A stretch of 6,082 bases of DNA from Coprothermobacterota bacterium (GTDB lineage: Bacteria; Caldisericota; JANLFM01), in the NCBI GenBank assembly GCA_026389415.1, contig JAPLHX010000200.1, positions 1 through 6,082 of the forward strand, read 5' to 3'. The notes under the pieces are model-generated. The model worked only from the letters and a program-made list of their open reading frames with translations. It had not been told where the DNA came from and did no database searches. This document shows, one piece after another, positions 5,651-6,082 of this stretch. Position numbers and translations under genes: made by a program. How positions within the stretch are numbered: the stretch's first letter is position 1; each line of letters starts with the position of its first letter.

Positions 5651-6082
5651 ATGAAAAAGCTGTTCAGCAAAAGCACCTTTCGCCTGATCCTCTATGCTGC
5701 TTTGCTCTACACCCTTGTGATACTCCTTAGCCAGGTGATCCCGGCCGGCGACGGGTTTGTCTTGAACAACTATTTCATGATCATTATCAACATCTCCCTG
5801 GTCTATGTGATCCTGGCCACCAGCCTGAACCTGATCAACGGCATCACCGGGCAGTTCTCCATCGGGCACATGGGCTTCGCCGCAATCGGCGCCTACGTCT
5901 CCGGTACACTCACCACGCTTATCTGGAAGCTTATTCCAGGAAGTCTCACGGCCACTTCCCTCTTCATCGTAGCCCTCCTGATCGGGGGGATCGGCGCCGC
6001 CATCATCGGCTTTTTGATCGGGATGCCGGCCTTGCGCATGAAAGGCGATTACCTGGCCATCGTCACCCTGGGCTTCGGCGAG
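5651..6082 (+). CDS. livM: LIV-type ABC transporter inner-membrane permease LivM, 3'-truncated by window edge
   Basis: 144 residues are visible from the ATG at 5651 with no stop, so the gene continues past the window. It is the partner permease of LivH. After a short basic N-terminus (MKKLFSK) come membrane segments, then the family signatures TSLNLINGITGQFSIGHMGF (57-76) with AAIGAYVSG, and MPALRMKGDYLAIVTLGFGE (125-144), the typical LivM stretch leading into the coupling region. The start lies eight bases after the livH stop. A purine-rich stretch GGAGAAGGTG at 5630-5639 overlaps the livH end and may serve as ribosome binding site, though its 11-base distance is long; translational coupling is likely. 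livG and livF ATPase genes are expected downstream, but that is not seen here. Confidence 0.93.
   Translation, partial: MKKLFSKSTFRLILYAALLYTLVILLSQVIPAGDGFVLNNYFMIIINISLVYVILATSLNLINGITGQFSIGHMGFAAIGAYVSGTLTTLIWKLIPGSLTATSLFIVALLIGGIGAAIIGFLIGMPALRMKGDYLAIVTLGFGE

Noticed and set aside
1..6082. CRISPR array, insertion sequence, tRNA or rRNA gene, phage attachment site
   Set aside because: No regularly spaced repeats, transposase-like frame, terminal inverted repeats or tRNA-like cloverleaf was seen on either strand.

Overview
The window looks like ordinary bacterial chromosome carrying two transcription units on the + strand. It suggests a moderate-GC bacterium, and I lean towards a Clostridia-type Firmicute (heliobacterium or Peptococcales-like). 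The grounds are strong AGGAGG ribosome binding sites at GTG starts, a consensus sigma-70/sigma-A promoter, and a lipoprotein-type solute-binding protein with a short Arg-containing signal peptide. This assignment is an inference with low confidence; Deltaproteobacteria and other groups are not excluded.

Unit 1 (1-3029) is a two-component system. A sensor histidine kinase, cut off at its 5' end by the window edge, shows four PAS-type domains, a coiled coil, a HisKA_3 dimerisation domain and a HATPase_c domain. Its stop codon overlaps by ATGA the start of a NarL/FixJ-family response regulator, so the two are very probably a translationally coupled cognate pair. About 100 bases after the regulator lies a strong intrinsic terminator.

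The intergenic region 3030-3459 holds no convincing gene. It contains foldable 3'-UTR sequence, the terminator, an imperfect direct repeat, two similar T-run/GG/A-run elements about 31-32 bases apart, and then a near-consensus promoter (TTGACA, 17-base spacer, TTTAAT) for the next unit.

Unit 2 (3460-6082 and beyond) is the start of a branched-chain amino acid (LIV/HAAT family) ABC importer: livK-type binding lipoprotein, livH-type permease and livM-type permease (cut by the right edge). The ATPase genes livG and livF would be expected downstream. A 12-bp perfect stem followed by TTTT sits between livK and the livH ribosome binding site and probably sets binding protein above permease expression. 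Base composition changes sharply between the units: the two-component genes are visibly poorer in G/C than the C-ending, highly biased liv genes.

Whether the two-component system controls the transporter cannot be decided from this sequence. I see no clear undescribed system; the intergenic region between the two units is the part most worth examining.
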